Assembly (NCBI GenBank): GCA_029204225.1
Contig: CM055094.1
Location: 21,872,657 to 21,936,656 of the forward strand
Source of the DNA: Diphasiastrum complanatum
Lineage: Eukaryota > Streptophyta > Lycopodiopsida > Lycopodiales > Lycopodiaceae
DNA length: 64,000 nt
Direction of reading: 5' to 3'
Shown: one piece after another, positions 1 to 12,379 of the stretch
Position numbering within the stretch: the first letter of the stretch is position 1
Layout of the letters: each line of letters begins with the position of its first letter
Position numbers and translations under genes: made by a program
The notes under the pieces: model-generated
What the model saw: the letters and a program-made list of their open reading frames with translations, nothing else
Told to the model about the DNA's origin: nothing
Databases searched by the model: none

Positions 1-15
1 AGGAGACCAACGAGA

Positions 16-916
16 TTGAATTATAACCTACTACACCCGGTCTTAGCCCAAGCACCATTAAAAAAGTGGGGATTGGATTACATCAGTCCAATTCACCCTG
101 CAACAAAGAGTACCCAGGCTCGGTACATAATTGTAGCCACGGACTATCTCACCAAGTGGGTTGAAGCCAAGGCCATAAGAGTAGCTGATGCTAGGACAAC
201 TGCCAAATTCCTCTATGAAAATATCATTGTGCGCTTTGGATGCCCAGTGGAGATAGTCAACAATCGTGGAAGTTATTTCATCAATGAGACCATCAAGGTC
301 CTTTTGGAGGATTCTTCATGATCCATAAAACCAATATGCCTTATTATCCTCGCGGTAATGGACAAGCATAATCATCCAATAAGATCATGTGTAGCGTGCT
401 CACGAAAACAGTTGAAGCTAGTAGATCAGATTGGGAACACAAGTTGCATGCTGCTCTGTGGGCATTCAGGACAACATATAAAGGTAGCACTGATCAAACA
501 CCCTTTCAATTGGTATATGGTCAGCATGCTGTAATGCCAGTAGAGTTTTTAGTCCCTTCATTAAGGATTGCCACAACGCAACGCCTTAATGAATCCAAAT
601 CTCTGTAACTACGCCACGAAGCTCTGCATAAACTCTGTGAAACACGCTTACTTGTTGTGCATGCACTGGCAGCTGAAAAGGAAAGACGCAAAGCATGGCA
701 CGATCGTAGGTTACAAAAAAAGGATGTTTGTTTCGGAGATCTGGTCCTGATGTAAAAACCAAGACGATCAAAGAAAAATTAAAATTCATAGACGAAGGTC
801 CTTATCGGATCAAAGAAATTCTTAATCATGGAGCCGTAAATCTGGAGAAGCTAGATGGGACACCGTTCGACACACTCATCAACGGTAGCCAGTTGCAAAA
901 GTATTGGCCACCATAG
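16..916 (+). mobile_element. Ty3/Gypsy integrase remnant
   Basis: Remnant of the last part of a Gypsy pol gene. The first third reads like the integrase catalytic core: a segment with KKWGLDYISPI, then YIIVATDYLTKWVEAKAI, then RFGCPVEIVNNRG. A middle part carries WAFRTTYKGSTDQTPFQLVYG, the end of the core. The last part has the GPY-type C-terminal module (EGPYRIKEI and NGSQLQKYW). No chromodomain follows. It resembles the Gypsy integrase on the minus strand near 52270-53290, so both probably belong to one lineage. The upstream parts lie outside the window. It is broken, with several breaks, and is a fossil. Confidence 0.85.
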
Positions 917-1610
917 TGAATTAGATCCAGGTTGGCGGTGACGTGTTACAAAAAGCTATTCTGCTAGGTCATCACAACTAGATCTAGGAAGATCAAGCCA
1001 AATCAAGCTAGATCCATTAAGATTCAGCCAGATTTGGCAAGATTGGAAAAATCCATCAGGATCTAAGAGGATCCAGAATCAGATGGGATCAAGAGGGAAG
1101 CAGATCATCAAATTATGCCAATAAGTGCCCCAAATTTGTAGATCAGAGACCTCGATCTTAGTAACTATGGCAAATTAAGGGCAAATTTCACCCAAAACTC
1201 ATATGCTACCAAATGTCTATTAGAACTTCCTGAGAATTACCAACAGTTAGATCTAATATGGATGAAACAGATTACTAGTTTGCAAAAGTTAAAAATCAGA
1301 GAATCTCAAGATCTCATCAAAAAACACTCTAAAAGAGCACTTTTTTCGTGATTTTTGGAGATCCCCTAGGAGATAGCTCTTGAAACTTGGATAGTCACTA
1401 GATCTGACCCAGATGCATCTATGAAAATCTCTGCTAGAGTTCTTGAAGGAGTATATATATTTCATTTCTCGTCGAAGCTCATTTGAATACTCTCTTTGAG
1501 AATGCGATACTTGCGCGTGACGCCTAAGTGTGCACGTCTTGCCTACGTGAGGAGAACCTCTAAAAAAACTATCAAGGTAAGACAATCTCCTTAAAAGAAG
1601 TAAAACTTGT
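917..1610. other. Non-coding tail, GATC-rich
   Basis: No gene recognised. Between about 955 and 1095 short AGATC/GATCCA words recur every 8-15 bp, giving a degenerate oligomer pattern. The position, just after a Gypsy integrase end, suggests the 3' untranslated part and perhaps the LTR of that element, but no LTR partner is in the window. Confidence 0.4.
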
Positions 1611-1620
1611 TTTGGAGGAC

Positions 1621-2181
<561 letters not shown>

Positions 2182-2431
2182 TAAAAGGTAATGTTCACAC
2201 TTATTCATAATTGTTTATATATTTTTGGGATTGTATGTAATTATTTTGTAATTTGTATTATTATCTTTTTTCGAAAATTAATTTAAGGGCTTATTATAAA
2301 AAAAGTTCAAATTTTTTAGAATAATCCCTTTAATTAATTTTTAAAAAAAATAATAATACAAATTACAAAATAACTACATACAATCCCAAAATATATAAAC
2401 ACTTATAAATAAGTGTGAACATTAACTTTTA
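2182..2431. repeat. 250-bp near-perfect hairpin (MITE or small-RNA precursor)
   Basis: The left arm (2182-2300) and right arm (2312-2431) are reverse complements with few mismatches, and the centre is near 2306. Matching blocks include AATGTTCACACTTAT with its complement around 2410-2421, GGGATTGTATGTA with its complement around 2378-2390, and TTAATTTAAGGG with its complement near 2327-2338. There is almost no loop. No protein is encoded. A foldback MITE or a young miRNA/siRNA-type precursor are both possible. Confidence 0.8.
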
Positions 2432-2439
2432 AGATGTAC

Positions 2440-3272
2440 ACAGAATTATAATAAATTAAATCAATTTATAAAAAATATTAACAATCATAAAAAAAATACA
2501 AAATATAAACAAACAAAATTCATTTTAAAAAAAAACAGATAATACTTAAAATAGTTAAAAAATATAAACAATGAGAAATAAACTATAAAGTATTTATAGA
2601 TAATCCTTAAAAAATGTAGATTACTATAAATTAATTATAAAAAATAAATAAAATTATAATAAATCAAAAATTTTATAAAAAACAAATAAATAATACATAA
2701 AAAATATTTACAAATATAAACAATAAAAAGTAACTGTAAAGTAATTATAAATAATCTCTAAGAAATGTAAATAATTATAAATAGTCATAAAAATTAATCA
2801 TGAAAAATAAATAGAACTATAATAAATCAGAAAAAAATTAAAATCATTAATAATGCTTAAAAAATTAGAAAATATACAATGAAAAATACTTTAAAATAAT
2901 TACAAATAATCTCTAAAAAGTTTAAATAATTATAAATAGTCTTAAAAAGTAATTATAAAAAATAATTAGAATTATAATAAATCACAAATATCTACATAAT
3001 TACTTATAATCATTAAAAAATTTAAAACGATATAAACAATCATGAAAAATTACAAAATAAATACAAATAATCTCAAAAAAATTATAAATGATTGAAAACA
3101 CCCATAAAATTTAACTATGAAAAATTGAATAGAAGTATCACAAATAAATTTTTTTTATAAAAAACTACTGAATAATATTTGAACTTCATAACAATATAAA
3201 AAAAATCAAAAAATATATACTAGTCATTAAAAGTTACTAAACTATTACAAGACATCTTAAAAATTTATAAAG
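2440..3272. repeat. Degenerate AT-rich tandem array, period about 160 bp
   Basis: The landmark word AATTATAATAAATCA or close variants recurs near 2444, 2652, 2815, 2970 and 3131. The last three intervals are 155-163 bp and the first is 208 bp. Between landmarks the order of short words is kept (ATATAAACAAT, TAATCTCTAA, AATTATAAATAGTC). This points to an old tandem array rather than random AT-rich DNA. Confidence 0.65.
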
Positions 3273-3291
3273 ACTTGCATAATGTGTGTGG

Positions 3292-3292
<1 letters not shown>

Positions 3293-3322
<30 letters not shown>
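3293..3322. repeat. (TG)15 microsatellite
   Basis: An uninterrupted 30-bp TG run, flanked by TGTG-rich sequence on its left. Confidence 0.97.
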
Positions 3323-3325
<3 letters not shown>

Positions 3326-3995
3326 TACAAAGTGAATTTACAGAATTTGACATTTTGGTTGTATGGTGTCTTCAAGATCGCAATGGAAAACAATTGTGTG
3401 GAAATTGTCTGTGTTGTCTTGATATATCAGAAAGAAGTAGTTGCATTTGGACGCGTTTTGAGTGTTGAACTGAGTCAAATGTGTTTTTTCTGTAAAAGCA
3501 TAGTTAGTCTTTAAAAGGTTTTCAAGATGGATTGTCCATTGCCATACCCGCATGATGGTATTACTCTTTTTGGAGACATTTACATCAATTTGATGTACTT
3601 AATGACAAATAGAATGTTGTGAGATATGACTGATGTCGTAAAAATTAATGAACTTTGAGTCACAACATGTTCTATTTATAAAGCCAATGATGTTGTTGAC
3701 TGTATAAATTTTGATGAAAAAGTAGTTTGTTTAGCTAGTTTCAAAGGTTACTATAGTTTTGACAAAAATCACTTGCTTGCCACCATAAATTTGATTTCGG
3801 TAACAACCAAAAGGAAATATTCATAATGTCACGATAGATGACGAAGTCCCATTATAAGCACCGGAAAAATCGATGATATAGTGTGTATCGAAACTTATTT
3901 TACATGCTACGAATGGTAGACATGTATAGTTCAATGAGACACTGAATTAGTATTATACTTACCACCGCAATTATAGCTCCTCAAAAATGCAATGT
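3323..3995. other. Unassigned intergenic DNA
   Basis: No recognisable gene, LTR or repeat. Base composition is more even than in the AT-rich array to the left, and short open stretches occur without any known motif. The right end gives the ATGAG copy that begins the target duplication of the next element. Confidence 0.4.
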
Positions 3996-4000
3996 ATGAG

Positions 4001-4701
4001 TGTGGAAGTACTGTACTTTAGGACCATAAATGGATCTACAAAAGATCCACAAGAGTGATTGGATGTTTGCTTAACAATCTATCAAAAAACTAGACACAAA
4101 AAAGTTAATCTAGATTGGCGATTTGACAAACAACAAGCATTAACAATCAAAAGCATTGATAAACATTGAAATCCGAGCCCACACGTGTGTACTACAGGCT
4201 ATAGTACGGCCTTCAACCTGAGAAACAAGTAGAAATTGATTTGGTTTCATTTGGATCACAAAAACTCAATGTACATAGTGAACTAGCTTGAGATTGCCAA
4301 TGAGCTCCAAAAATTTTCTATCTTCTCACTATGGAGAGAGGGAATACATAGCAAATTCGACTTCCTTCTTGAAGTTAGGTGGATTTCCAGCATGTAATAA
4401 GGAAGTTAACTCACTCTCCTTGATCTAAAATGAAACCCTAGTCTATTTCCTAGAGTTATGCTTGGTAGGTAGCTAGTTGGTCAAATTTTCACCTTAAACT
4501 TAGGTGTAGGTCCTATAAAGTAGGGATGACCACCAAATAGACATGACCAACTCTCTTGACTTGACCTAACCTACATTAGAATGGGTTTCCCATGTGGCAT
4601 CATGGCCTCACATGTGTGGGAACCACTTGCGTACACAATTTACACTATTCTACATGGTTTTTGATCAAGCTAGATTTGCAAATTTTTGGCAATTCTTCAC
4701 A
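4001..4701 (-). repeat. 3' LTR of outer Copia
   Basis: Plus-strand ends are TGTGGAAGTACTG and CAATTCTTCACA. It matches 13949-14649 almost throughout, with about 6 differences in 701 bp. It is bordered on the right by a pyrimidine tract (CTTCTCCTC), which is the polypurine tract on the element's own strand. It contains CACACGTGTG at 4180-4189. Confidence 0.95.
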
Positions 4702-6222
4702 CTTCTCCTCAAATTTAGCTTGATCTATTTACAACTCTCTTGATAGATCAATGAAAGCTTTTAGAAGTGTCTAAAAAATCTAGCTACAAAGAAGGAACTT
4801 TTGAGACTCCAATAGAGAATGATGTCCATGAAGGATCTTTCACCACCTCTTAGAGGATCCCTTACAAGATGTTCCATAAATGTGTCTATATACATGTAGC
4901 ACACTTCAAAACTAAACATCATGCCAAGCCATGGATTCCAAGGCATTTTGTGCACTTGAAGATACATCAATTAAAATATTAAGTGCATAAATAATGTTGC
5001 CAAAGACAACTTGTCTTGCTTGATCCATATGATTGAGCCTAGATGGCTCCATCTTGATACTCAAGGTTCTTCTTGGAGTCCTCGGGTCTTGAGCTTGCTC
5101 CTCCACTTGACTTGACTCCAAAACATCAATGAATTGAATAATGTGTTTATCCAAAGGTGCTTCTTCAAGTTTACAAATCTTCCACTCTTGAAAGATCACA
5201 TTTCCACCATTGACAAATTCTTTGGTTGAAAACAAGTAGATTCTACAATCTCTACTTGAAGAGCAAAACACTACCATTATTCCTATCATTGAAATAGGAT
5301 AATCTTTGGTCCTTACATTGGAATGATCATGCTCAAAGCATGTGGACCCAAAGATTTCCAATACAAATGATGTTTCATCTTTTATGACACTATTCAAACT
5401 ATTACAAAAATAGTTATCCAATGAAATTGCTTTATCAACAACAAATGTAGATTTCAAAGCATCCCATTTCATTGTCTTGTCATACAAAGTAATAAACACC
5501 ATGAATCCTAAAGGTAAGAAACAAGTCACCTCATGTCTACTAATACTTTCCAAAAAGTATTCAAAGATAGTAGACTCTCCAATGCTCACCACCCTTGCAA
5601 GATGCACACTTGAATGGACAATTTGCATGCAATTTGATGACTCGGACATTGTCATTGAGGACTCCCTTGGAACTCTCATGCTTTGAGGCTGATCCTCAAA
5701 ATCTTCCTCCTTTTTATGCTCCTCCTCAATGCAAGCAAGATCACACTTTGCCAAGATCTCCTCTTGAGTGATCTCCTCCTTTGCCAAGCTCATTCTTTTA
5801 AAAGCAACACTAGCTTCCAACTTAAACAATCTTCCATGTTTAAATCCCTTTGCAATACAAACATCATTCTTCAAGATGAAGCAAACACCATGCTTAAAGT
5901 GGACATCCAAACCACTTTCTAAGAGTAGACCAACACTAAGCATATTCTTGGTGATGATGGTACATAAAGGACATTTTCTAGATCCATGCATTTTGAGGAT
6001 TCTAGACACAAAGAGATGGTGCCAACACCATCTATCCTACACTCTTCATCATTTGTAGTAAAGACAAACTTTTTAGCATCATTGAATGAGTGTAAGGTTG
6101 AGAAAAAGTCCTTTTCACAAGACATGTGGGAGCTAGCCCCACTGTCAATCCACCAATTGTCTCTTGAATTGCTATTGCTTGTTGGTGAGGATGTAGATTC
6201 CATCAAGAATACATCTACTTCA

Positions 6223-6904
6223 TGTTAAAAATTCACAATTCTAGCTTGACTAGTTTTGGTCATATGACTTGTAAATAGTTAAATGGTCATGATGTGGCTT
6301 GTCACACGTGCCAAATAGCATAGGATTCCATTCATAAGGATGTTCTCAAGTAGACCGAAGTGTTAGAACCTTTGGAATGAGTCCAAATTATGCTTAGATA
6401 CAAGGGAGAAAAAATAGGAGCTATTTTTGGTAATTTTTGCATTGTTGAGGGATCTCCAAGATTCCAACCCTAACTTGGTAGGGATGAAAGATCCACCAAA
6501 ATTAGCATTAGGGATAGGTTTAGGGCTACTCATACCTGCCCAAAACCGTGATGGATCGTGTATATATAGGTGATGATATCTCACCAAAATCAATCAAGCA
6601 ATTTCATGTTTTTTCTCTCATAATGGTGCAATTGCTCTCTATGTTCATAATTGTTTGAGTACTTGTGATTACTAATGATTATAGGATTGAATGTAGGTCT
6701 GGTGTACAGTACTCAGACTGTGGGAGGCCGTACTTTCACACGTGTGAAGCCCTCTTCAAGGATTTGGGCCATTTAGTGAGGTTCAAGCATAGGTTTTTGA
6801 TGGATTTTGATGGTTCAACTTGTGCTAATCTTATGAAATCATGATCTATTGTTTTCCTCATCATTTCAAGTGTTTTAGTATCCTTATTTGCTGTAATTTT
6901 TACA
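6223..6904 (+). repeat. 5' LTR of nested Copia
   Basis: Begins TGTTAAAAATTCAC and ends TTTTTACA. It is about 99.6% identical to 11698-12379 by eye. TATATATA at about 6561-6568 is a good TATA box. CACACGTGTG at 6737-6746 lies about 180 bp downstream of it, so it is likely in the transcribed part. Confidence 0.97.
6561..6568 (+). promoter_or_regulatory. TATA box of nested Copia LTR
   Basis: TATATATA about 340 bp into the LTR and repeated at about 12036-12043 in the other LTR. In-LTR position and spacing fit the U3 promoter of a Copia element. The start site itself cannot be seen. Confidence 0.6.
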
Positions 6905-6917
6905 TGGTATCAGAGCC
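6905..6917 (+). other. Primer binding site of nested Copia
   Basis: TGGTATCAGAGCC immediately after the LTR end, complementary to initiator tRNA-Met. This is the usual plant Copia site. Confidence 0.96.
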
Positions 6918-7715
6918 TAAAGGCTGAAATGAGCTAAATCCTTGGTTTGCATTCAATTTTATCACAATTTTTGATCTAAATCTTGTGTAGATTGGATCTT
7001 AGCATCTAGTATTGATTCTAGAACTCAAAGTGAGTCAAATACATTGGAGATTGGTGTTGTGTGACTTCATTTGCAGGTGTTTAGGTGTCTAAAACCAGAG
7101 GCAAAGTTGAATTCAATTCACATTACCAAGATAGCAAGTTTTGCTTGCTCCAAGCATTGATTTCTAAGCGAGTTTTGGAGGTGATTTCATAGAGAAGGCT
7201 TTCTAGCATTCAAGGAGAGGGAAGATCAGAGTTTTGGGGACTCTTCAAGGCTGTTCTAAGGTGTAGTAGGCACCTCCTAAAGTGATTTAGGTTCAGTCCA
7301 ACCATTGCTTGACTTATGCACCAAATTAGATCAATTTTTCATCAATTTTGATCATTTTTTGCTTGTGATTGGATAGTAGATTGTGTTGCATCCTCATTAA
7401 GTTCCATTTAGATCTTTTACAAGTGATTTTGGAAGTATATTAGGTTGCTGAAATTCACTCTTTATCAGATCATTTGGAAGCTTTAATGTTCTTTATAGAA
7501 AGAGGGGCAATTCTACTAGTATTGTCTACTTCAATCAAGCAAGTGCATTGTTTCTAGTATTCTATGATTTGATTTTGTTAGAGATCATTCTTAGATCTTT
7601 ATAGGAAGTCTATTACTGATCTTTTCAGGTCCCTAATAAGTGGGATAAGGTAGACCCTCAATCAAATCAATAGAAGTAACCTTCATTTGTGTCAAGTCCT
7701 TGATTAGGAGACTAG

Positions 7716-8640
7716 ATGGCATCTATAAATGCATATCTTTTGGATACTAATGAAAGGCTCAACAAAACTAACTATTCCATATGGAAAGTTAGAATGGAAT
7801 CTATCATGATCATGCAAGATCTGATGGAAATTGTAAATGGTAAGGAGGGTGAACCTATTCATCCTCAAGAAAAAGCCAAATACATCAAGAGGTGCAATGT
7901 TGCACTACATTGCATAAAAATGAATGTTGCAAATGAACTCTTAAGAGAGGTAGGAGATTGCACTTCAGCTCAAGATGCTTGGGAGACTTTGCAAAAGGTC
8001 TATGAATCCAAGAACCAAACTAGAATGTTAGCTTTGAAGAATCAAATCTATAGAAGCTATCAAAAGAAAGGAGAGAGTGCACATACTTTTGTCCTAAGAG
8101 TAAAGGAATTGAACAAAGAGCTAGCCTTTATAGGTGACCCTATCAAGGATGAAGAGCTTGTTCAACTCATATTGAATGGACTAAGCTTTGAATTTGACAA
8201 TTTGGTTCAGGGATATGCAATTATGGGTAAGCTACCCATACTTGAAGAACTCCAAGGCACGCTCATGGCCGAGGAATCAAGAAGGAGCCAAATGCAAGAG
8301 AGGATGGATAGGCTTTCCATCCAAGGTGGAGATGACCAAGCTCTCTTCATTAAAGGCAAAGGCAAGTCCAAAGGCAAAGGATCAACATTCAAGAAGTCTA
8401 CAAAGCTTGAGGATCAAGAAGGACCCCCAAAGGCATCTCCATCAACCACCAAAGTCAAGAAGGACAAATCAAAGGTGAAGTGCTACTATTGTAGCAAGAT
8501 GGGGCATTATGCCTCGGAATGCTTCAAGAGGAAGCAAGATCAAAGCCAAGCCAACATGAGCAAAGAGGAGGAGGAGGAGAGTTCACATGAGGACTCTCTC
8601 ATGATGTCCATATTTTCTTCAACAAGCTTCAAAGGAGAAG
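7716..8640 (+). other. gag region of nested Copia
   Basis: The start is the ATG opening MASINAYLLDTNERLNKTNY, the usual Copia gag opening with a YSIWKVRMES box. It is followed by the helical UBN2-type gag core (DAWETLQKVYESK, TFVLRVKEL, ILNGL) to about residue 190. Then come a Lys/Gly/Ser-rich basic linker and a knuckle CYYCSKMGHYASEC (about 8481-8522), and an acidic stretch ends the region. Gag packages the element RNA in cytoplasmic particles. The same core is seen in five other remnants in the window, so this copy is a good reference. Confidence 0.93.
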
Positions 8641-9040
8641 ATCCTTGGTGGATTGACTCGGGTGCTAGTTCACACATGACTAGTAAAAGGGAGTTTTTCT
8701 CTTCTCTCTTATCTTATGATGGACCTATAAAGTCTATCTATACAGCAAATGATGAAGCTTGTAAGATTGAAGGAGTTGGTAGCATTCCCCTTTGCTTAGG
8801 ATCTTCCAAAAAGATCAACATAGAAGGTGTTTTGTACATTCCTACAATAACAAAGAATCTACTAAGTGTTGGCCAAATGGTAGACAATGGTTTCAATGTT
8901 GACTTTGCTTCAAATGAATGTTTCATCAAGAAGAAGGGTAAGATAGTGGCTAAGGGCACTAGACTTGGCAAACTTTATAAGCTGGATGCATTTGTGGATA
9001 CTAATGTTGTCATGTTGGCCGAGAAGAGCAAGATATCTAC
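8641..9040 (+). other. Protease region of nested Copia
   Basis: The aspartic protease active site is in WWIDSGASSHMT (about 8646-8680), of the D-S/T-G type. It is followed by the hydrophobic strand pattern (GVGSIPLCLG, VLYIPTITKNLLSVG) typical of Copia proteases. The enzyme matures the Gag-Pol polyprotein. It reads straight on from gag, with no separate start. Confidence 0.9.
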
Positions 9041-10080
9041 CTTTACTTTATGGCACAAAAGACTTGGACATGTCAACTCGGGTTCCATGGAGGCTATGAT
9101 CAAGGAGGAGTATGATTTAGGCCTACCAAGGTCTATTGGGAAGGAAGACAAGGTTTGTGAAGCTTGTGCCTTATCCAAGGCACATAAGAAGGTGTTTCCT
9201 AACTCCATCACAAAGTCATCTCATCCTCTTGAACTCATACACTCGGATGTGCACATTGCTAGCACCAAATCTAATGGAGGTTCATCCATGTTTTTAACCT
9301 TCATTGATGACTACTCAAGATATTGTTGGGTGTTCTTACTTTCCTTCAAGTCTCAAGTATTTGATACTTTTGTAAAGTTCAAGTTGTTTGTTGAAAAGCA
9401 TCATAATCATAGCATCAAGATTCTTAGAAGTGACAATGGTGGAGAATTCATCTCCAATGAGTTCAAGGCCTTTTGTGAGGAGGAAGGGATCAAGAAAGAG
9501 ACTTCTTGTCCTTACACTCCTCAACAAAATGGAGTTGCTGAAAGAAGGAATAGAACATTATGTAATGTTCTAAGGCTTTAATATTAGATTCTTGTTTGCC
9601 CAAATCCTTTTGGGGTGAGTCTCTTGTATGTGCAAACTACTTGATGAATAGAGTGTCTTGCAAAGCAATTGAAGGCAAAACTCCTTATGAGATGTTGTAT
9701 GGAAAGAAACCCAATCTTAATCACTTGAAAGTTTTTGGGTGTATATGTTATGTGCATGTGCCATTAGAAACAAGAACCAAGGAGGATCCATCTTCCACAA
9801 GAGGGATCATGCTTGGATATGCAAGCTCAAGCAAGGGTTACAAAGTCTATCTTCCATCCTTGAACAAATTTGTTGTTTCAAGGGATGTCATCTTTGATGA
9901 ACATCATATGCATATGCTTGAAGAAGGCTCAAGTGCTCCAACAATCAAGAAGAAGATGGCCGAGGAGCAAGATCTTGGTTTTGAGGAGGAGCTCATGGAG
10001 GAGCAAGCACCAAACCCACCTATCACACCAAGGAGATCTTTAAGGGCAAAAGTGGAGCCATCAAGGCTCACATATCAAGG
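9041..10080 (+). other. Integrase region of nested Copia
   Basis: The pre-integrase zinc region has WHKRLGH and CEACALSKAHKK (HHCC). The catalytic core has the first Asp in LIHSDVH, FIDDYSRYCWVF, the second Asp in LRSDNGGEF and the Glu in TPQQNGVAERRNR. The C-terminal part carries the Copia-typical LKVFGCICYVHVP and FVVSRDVIFDE. It inserts the cDNA into the genome, and the CTTCA duplications show that it or a relative acted here. Confidence 0.92.
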
Positions 10081-11683
10081 CAAAGGACAGCAAGTTGAGG
10101 GTATCTCATCCACTTCTTATGCTTTATCTAGTTTTGAAGAACCGTCTAATGTTGAAGATGCATTGAACTCCAAAGAATGGTATAAAGCTATGTTGGATGA
10201 GTATGATGCCTTGATTGAGAATGAAACTTGGTTGCTTGTTGAGAGACCTCAAAGGAATGTAATAGGATGCAAGTGGGTCTTCAAGCTTAAGTTGAATGCA
10301 AATGGGAGTGTTAACAAACATAAAGCAAGATTAGTTGCAAAAGGTTATGCTCAAGAGAGAGGGATAGACTATGAGGAAACTTTTGCACCCGTGGCCAAGA
10401 TGGTCACAATAAGACTAATCATTGCACTTGCATCACATTTTGGATGGATTCTATGTCAAATGGATGTCTCTAATGCTTTCTTGAATGGTTTTTTGGAAGA
10501 GGATATCTATATGGAGCAGCCACAAGGGTTCATCAAGCATGGAATGGAGAACAAAGTATGCCATCTCCAAAGAAGCATCTATGGCTTGAAGCAAGCCTCA
10601 AGATCTTGGAATTCAAGACTACATTGCTATCTTATTTCACTTTCTTTTGTTCAAAGTGAATATGATCCCACTCTTTACATTAAGTTTGATGATGTTGGTA
10701 TTGTACTTTTACTCATTTATGTAGATGACATCATCATTAGTGGAAATAGTGTTGATGGTATTGAAAAAATCAAGATAGATCTATCCTTAGAGTTCAAGAT
10801 GGTAGATCTAGGGTGTCTTCACTTCATCTTAGGCATAGAAGTACTTAGAGGGTCTGATTTTATCTTTATAAGTCAAGTAAACTATGCTCAAAGTCTTTTG
10901 AAGAAGTTTAAGATGGAAGTATGCAAAAGTGTTGACACACCAATGGAGCAAGATGTAAAAGTGCCAAATGAAGATGATGAAAGATCCTTCATGGACATCA
11001 CTTTGTTTAGGCAACTTATAGGTTCCTTAATGTGGATCACTATAACTAGACCAGATCTTAGCTTTAGTGTATGTAGGTTGAGCCAATCTATGCAAAAGCC
11101 ATTGAATATCCATTGGAAAAAGGCTAAGAGGATTCTAAGATACATCTCGGGTACATTGGATTTTGGGATTCTATATAGAGGAGATGTGATTAACCTTCAT
11201 GCATTTAGTGATTCAGATTTTGCAGGGGACAAGAGGGATAGGAAATCAACAAGTGCCTATTCAACTTTCATAGGAGAAGGTGTGGTTTCATGGCTTTCAA
11301 AAAAGCAAGAAACTATATCTCTATCTTCAACTAAGGCCGAGTACAAAGCTTTGACAACCACTACAAAGGAGGTACTTTGGATCAAGAGATTATTGGTGGA
11401 ACTAAAGATCATGGATTCAGAGGAGGCACCAATCATCTACAATGACAATATATCAACCCAACACCTTGCATCTAACCCAATCTTCCATGCAAGATCTAAG
11501 CACATTGAGATATGCCATCACTTTGTGAGAGAAATGGTGCAAGCCAAGGAGATTGCTTTGGAGCATGTTCCAAGCAATGAATGTGTAGCTGATCTACTTA
11601 CTAAACCACTTCAAAGGACAACTTTTATGAAGTTCAGATCATCACTTGGAGTGATTAGTAAAGCAATGATTGAACCAAGCTAG
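10081..11683 (+). other. Reverse transcriptase and RNase H region of nested Copia
   Basis: The reverse transcriptase starts near EWYKAMLDEYDAL and carries VIGCKWVFKLK, LVAKGYAQ, QMDVSNAFLNG, YGLKQASRSW and the catalytic LLIYVDDIIISG (about 10710-10745). RNase H follows: AFSDSDFAGDKRDRKSTS (about 11205-11250), LSSTKAEYKAL, and the end SNECVADLLTKPLQ. Together they copy the RNA into cDNA and remove the template. This is the only reverse transcriptase in the window that looks complete by motif. Confidence 0.93.
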
Positions 11684-11685
11684 AT

Positions 11686-11697
11686 AGTGAGGAGGAG
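11686..11697 (+). other. Polypurine tract of nested Copia
   Basis: AGTGAGGAGGAG directly before the 3' LTR. It serves as plus-strand primer in reverse transcription. Confidence 0.9.
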
Positions 11698-12379
11698 TGT
11701 TAAAAATTCACAATTCTAGCTTGACTAGTTTTGGTCATATGACTTGTAAATAGTTAAATGGTCATGATGTGGCTTGTCACACGTGCCAAATAGCATAGGA
11801 TTCCATTCATAAGGATGTTCTCAAGTAGACCTAAGTGTTAGAACCTTTGGAATGAGTCCAAATTATGCTTAGATACAAGGGAGAAAAAATAGGAGCTATT
11901 TTTGGTAATTTTTGCATTGTTGAGGGATCTCCAAGATTCCAACCCTAACTTGGTAGGGATGAAAGATCCACCAAAATTAGCATTAGGGATAGGTTTAGGG
12001 CTACTCATACCTGCCCAAAACCGTGATGGATCGTGTATATATAGGTGATGATATCTCACCAAAATCAATCAAGCAATTTCATGTTTTTTCTCTCATAATG
12101 GTGCAATTGCTCTCTATGTTCATAATTGTTTGAGTACTTGTGATTACTAATGATTATAGGATTGAATGTAGGTCTGGTGTACAGTACTCAGACTGTGGGA
12201 GGCCGTACTTTCACACGTGTGAAGCCCTCTTCAAGGATTTGGGCCATTTAGTGAGGTTCAAGCATAGGTTTTTGATGGATTTTGATGGTTCAACTTGTGC
12301 TAATCTTATGAAATCATGATCTATTGTTTTTCTCATCATTTCAAGTGTTTTAGGATCCTTATTTGCTGTAATTTTTACA
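11698..12379 (+). repeat. 3' LTR of nested Copia
   Basis: Same length as the 5' LTR (682 bp). Ends are TGTTAAAAATTC and TTTTTACA, then the CTTCA duplication. CACACGTGTG lies at 12212-12221. Confidence 0.97.

Larger units (their letters stand above)
6223..12379 (+). mobile_element. Young Copia element nested in the outer Copia
   Basis: A nearly whole plus-strand Copia of 6157 bp. Its 682-bp LTRs (6223-6904, 11698-12379) differ at about 3 positions by eye, and a CTTCA duplication flanks it (6218-6222, 12380-12384). It has the primer site, a leader of about 800 bp, a gag-pol coding region from 7716 to 11683, and a polypurine tract. Domain order is gag, CCHC knuckle, protease, pre-integrase, integrase, reverse transcriptase, RNase H, the Copia order. 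It sits inside the linker between knuckle and protease of the outer element. It looks close to intact, with about one break in the coding region. LTR identity above 99.5% makes it the youngest feature here, probably well under a million years old under usual plant rates (inference). Confidence 0.96.

Noticed and set aside
4912-6009. A 365-residue minus-strand open frame that could be taken for a host gene
   Set aside because: It lies inside the outer Copia and carries pre-integrase and integrase words, so it belongs to the element remnant.
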